DNA of 64,000 nt, from NCBI GenBank assembly GCA_050288105.1, contig JBNKDE010000002.1:353252-417251 (forward strand), written 5' to 3'. Every line of letters starts with the position of its first letter. Position 1 is the first letter of the stretch. This DNA is from JACNJF01 sp050288105. Lineage in GTDB: Bacteria > Pseudomonadota > Gammaproteobacteria > GCA-001735895. The notes beneath the pieces were generated by a model. That model was given only the letters and a program-made list of their open reading frames with translations, searched no databases and was not told the DNA's origin. The position numbers and the translations under genes are program-made. Positions 63,501 through 64,000 of this stretch are shown piece after piece.

Positions 63501-63688
63501 ATGAAGAGGATGCGCTGAATAAGATACTAAGCGACTGGCAGCCAGATAGCTTTTATCCCTCCTATGAATCACAGGATGCCTATATCACGACCGCATTCAA
63601 AAATGATATGCCGTTCAATACAGAATTCTTTCAGCTGTGTGATGAATTAATCCAGCCAATGATTGACGGGATATCGATAAAGCAATGA
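60554..63688 (+). CDS. recC: Exodeoxyribonuclease V subunit gamma (RecC)
   Basis: 1044 residues (E. coli 1122). N terminus LHHSNDINKLQQHLLALL and GMKRWLQQQI, the block VRDLVVMCPD-like (HDIVVMCPDINNLAPYIDAVF), and LPFKVVCLIGMGDQQFPRNE are typical of RecC. It is the Chi-recognising, inactive-helicase subunit of RecBCD used in double-strand break repair. ATG at 60554 has CAGGA upstream. The stop overlaps the recB start by four bases (ATGA). Confidence 0.95.
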   Translation: MLFLHHSNDINKLQQHLLALLIKAEGNVLRPQQILVQNPGMKRWLQQQICSSNGVAANIEFPLPSRFIWDIFVAQFDDIPDLSAFDAEVLRWSMLQVLQQHVEDAELTALKAYQQQDNADLARFQLAQKLAGLFDQYLVYRPQMMSSWEKGKTPLPAIESWQAHLWRLLRAQSDQPHRAQLIQRLVGEISSDRFKRQALPAELYVFALSAMSPMYMNVLAALSQHLDVHIFIVNPCRLYWGDIRSRKDQIKQGELPMVENELLASLGKQGRDYIDQFYDSGFKCIDREHFSEIEPDSLLNLVKHDILNFTQTRPDFDVKQDDSIQLVSCYSELRELQVLHDYLLSQLDRNHELQPHDIVVMCPDINNLAPYIDAVFGQQPAARRIPYTVSDNSVLSSTPLLQTILDWINLPASRLTANEISAWLELPALQRAYDLDETAVDSIRYWISENHIHWALDSEHRSRLGFPDNDLNTWRHGISQLLTAYLMPPQSELYQQQVASACIIDQQEFMALGQLQKFLDDLAHWQQQLNQKQSLIDWQNSINAMIASLLQLDEDEAWLIKPLRDEMAAWQQQAEQAGFEQPLELSVIHHLLQQSLEQGSAHHAYLTGGINFCNLIPMRTLPFKVVCLIGMGDQQFPRNEPLLQMDLISRNPQKGDRSRREDDRYMFLQSLLSAQQSLYISYVGRNKQDDSQLEPSVVVSELLDTIEQNTGHRIKIRQTALQPFAQSNFAYGSYAEQWQLQAAPRLDYKFNQTIDFDDIDNDIELDELIRFYNNPTRHFMQQRLGLRLAAASSEIDDDEPFALDPLNRHGLRQTLFNDLMQQGELQAAKYLNSGLLSPLTSGEIQLQQQLTEVEMMVHELTSHEYYSGYTLFEQNLLLQAYQIQGRIISYSNEGLLQITQSKLGGKGLFSSWIQHCFLCATETLQFSQIIFNDKTINLEILEKSQAQQILMTLIEIYIKGSKRILPLYINTAYDYQRIKNDKNEEDALNKILSDWQPDSFYPSYESQDAYITTAFKNDMPFNTEFFQLCDELIQPMIDGISIKQ

Positions 63689-64000
63689 GTATGCAAAGCG
63701 TCAATCTTGCCCAGTATCCATTACGCGGTGTTTCACTCATCGAAGCCAGCGCGGGTACCGGTAAAACCTATACCATTACCCATCTGTATGTACGCTATCT
63801 ACTGGAAACCGATTACCAGGTAAACCAGCTCCTCATCGTCACCTTTACCAATGCCGCCACCCAGGAATTAAGGGGCCGCATTCGCGAGCTGGTGTATCAG
63901 GTGAGTAACTATCTGCAACAGGATGCAAATAAAGCATCAGAATTCGATGCCTTATTCAAATCTTGGCAGGGCAATGCCGAAGCCCTGTTTAAACTACAAC
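63685..64000 (+). CDS. recB: Exodeoxyribonuclease V subunit beta (RecB), N-terminal part
   Basis: The first ~105 residues, running off the right edge. MQSVNLAQYPLRGVSLIEASAG leads into the UvrD/RecB Walker A GTGKTYTITHLYVRYLL, then LLIVTFTNAATQELRGRI (motif Ia). This is the ATP-dependent helicase-nuclease subunit of RecBCD. ATG overlaps recC TGA (ATGA) so the two are translationally coupled. The rest, including recD, would lie beyond the window. Confidence 0.95.
   Translation, partial: MSMQSVNLAQYPLRGVSLIEASAGTGKTYTITHLYVRYLLETDYQVNQLLIVTFTNAATQELRGRIRELVYQVSNYLQQDANKASEFDALFKSWQGNAEALFKLQ

Noticed and set aside
1..64000. tRNA, rRNA, CRISPR arrays, prophage or transposase genes
   Set aside because: No tRNA-like cloverleaf ends, rRNA blocks, regularly spaced repeats or transposase motifs were seen while reading both strands.

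Overview
The window looks like a chromosomal segment from a gammaproteobacterium of moderate GC. The evidence is the order gyrB-recF-dnaN-dnaA / rpmH-rnpA-yidD-yidC-mnmE, the block polA-engB-cytochrome c4-dsbA, AcnB-type aconitase, RecBC, PrlC and class I PHA genes. A flavoprotein of the sulfide:quinone oxidoreductase superfamily, a di-haem peroxidase and PHA synthesis would fit a free-living, respiring, possibly sulfur-oxidising lineage, but the taxonomic placement below class is inference. No tRNA, rRNA, CRISPR array, prophage or transposase gene was seen.

Layout. 1-2.6 kb: 3' end of acnB, a signal peptidase I and a membrane protein. 2.8-5.0 kb: a three-gene module (cysteine-rich DUF2703 protein, ArsP-like permease, SigZ-like sigma factor), probably for metal or metalloid handling. 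5.2-8.9 kb: exported isochorismatase-fold hydrolase, membrane-anchored di-haem peroxidase, Crp/Fnr regulator, small metal-binding protein, small membrane protein. 9.1-13.9 kb: PadR-MFP-RND efflux operon. 14.2-17.3 kb: complete AmmeMemoRadiSam set (AMMECR1, Memo, radical SAM) plus a LysE-family exporter. 17.4-19.5 kb: an orphan radical SAM protein and AlaX, separated by a ~500 bp nested palindromic repeat. 19.6-22.9 kb: phaB, phaC and a site-2 protease. 23-26.5 kb: DUF3369 response regulator, HDOD protein, rmuC.

26.5-44.5 kb is the replication-origin neighbourhood. dnaA, dnaN, recF and gyrB run leftward, and the same strand continues through lemA, a GIDE-domain protein, prlC, an SH3 protein, ubiD, a ParA-like ATPase, a 2Fe-2S flavin reductase and a 41-residue membrane protein. 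rpmH to mnmE run rightward. An AT-rich dnaN-dnaA gap with two inverted DnaA boxes is the best oriC candidate, a DnaA box lies in the dnaA promoter, and two parS-like sites lie inside recF.

44.5-64 kb: a very large CBS/PAS/GGDEF/EAL protein whose end overlaps mnmE, a LOG-family protein, polA, a three-hairpin RNA candidate in the polA-engB gap (the position of Spot 42/ErsA), engB, cytochrome c4, dsbA, the SQR-like flavoprotein, a two-gene phosphorelay (REC-PP2C-HATPase regulator plus hybrid kinase), recC and the start of recB.

Most interesting: the SigZ/DUF2703/permease module, the structured RNA after polA, the nested palindromic element, the AmmeMemoRadiSam-exporter cluster, and the phosphorelay joined to a partner-switching regulator.
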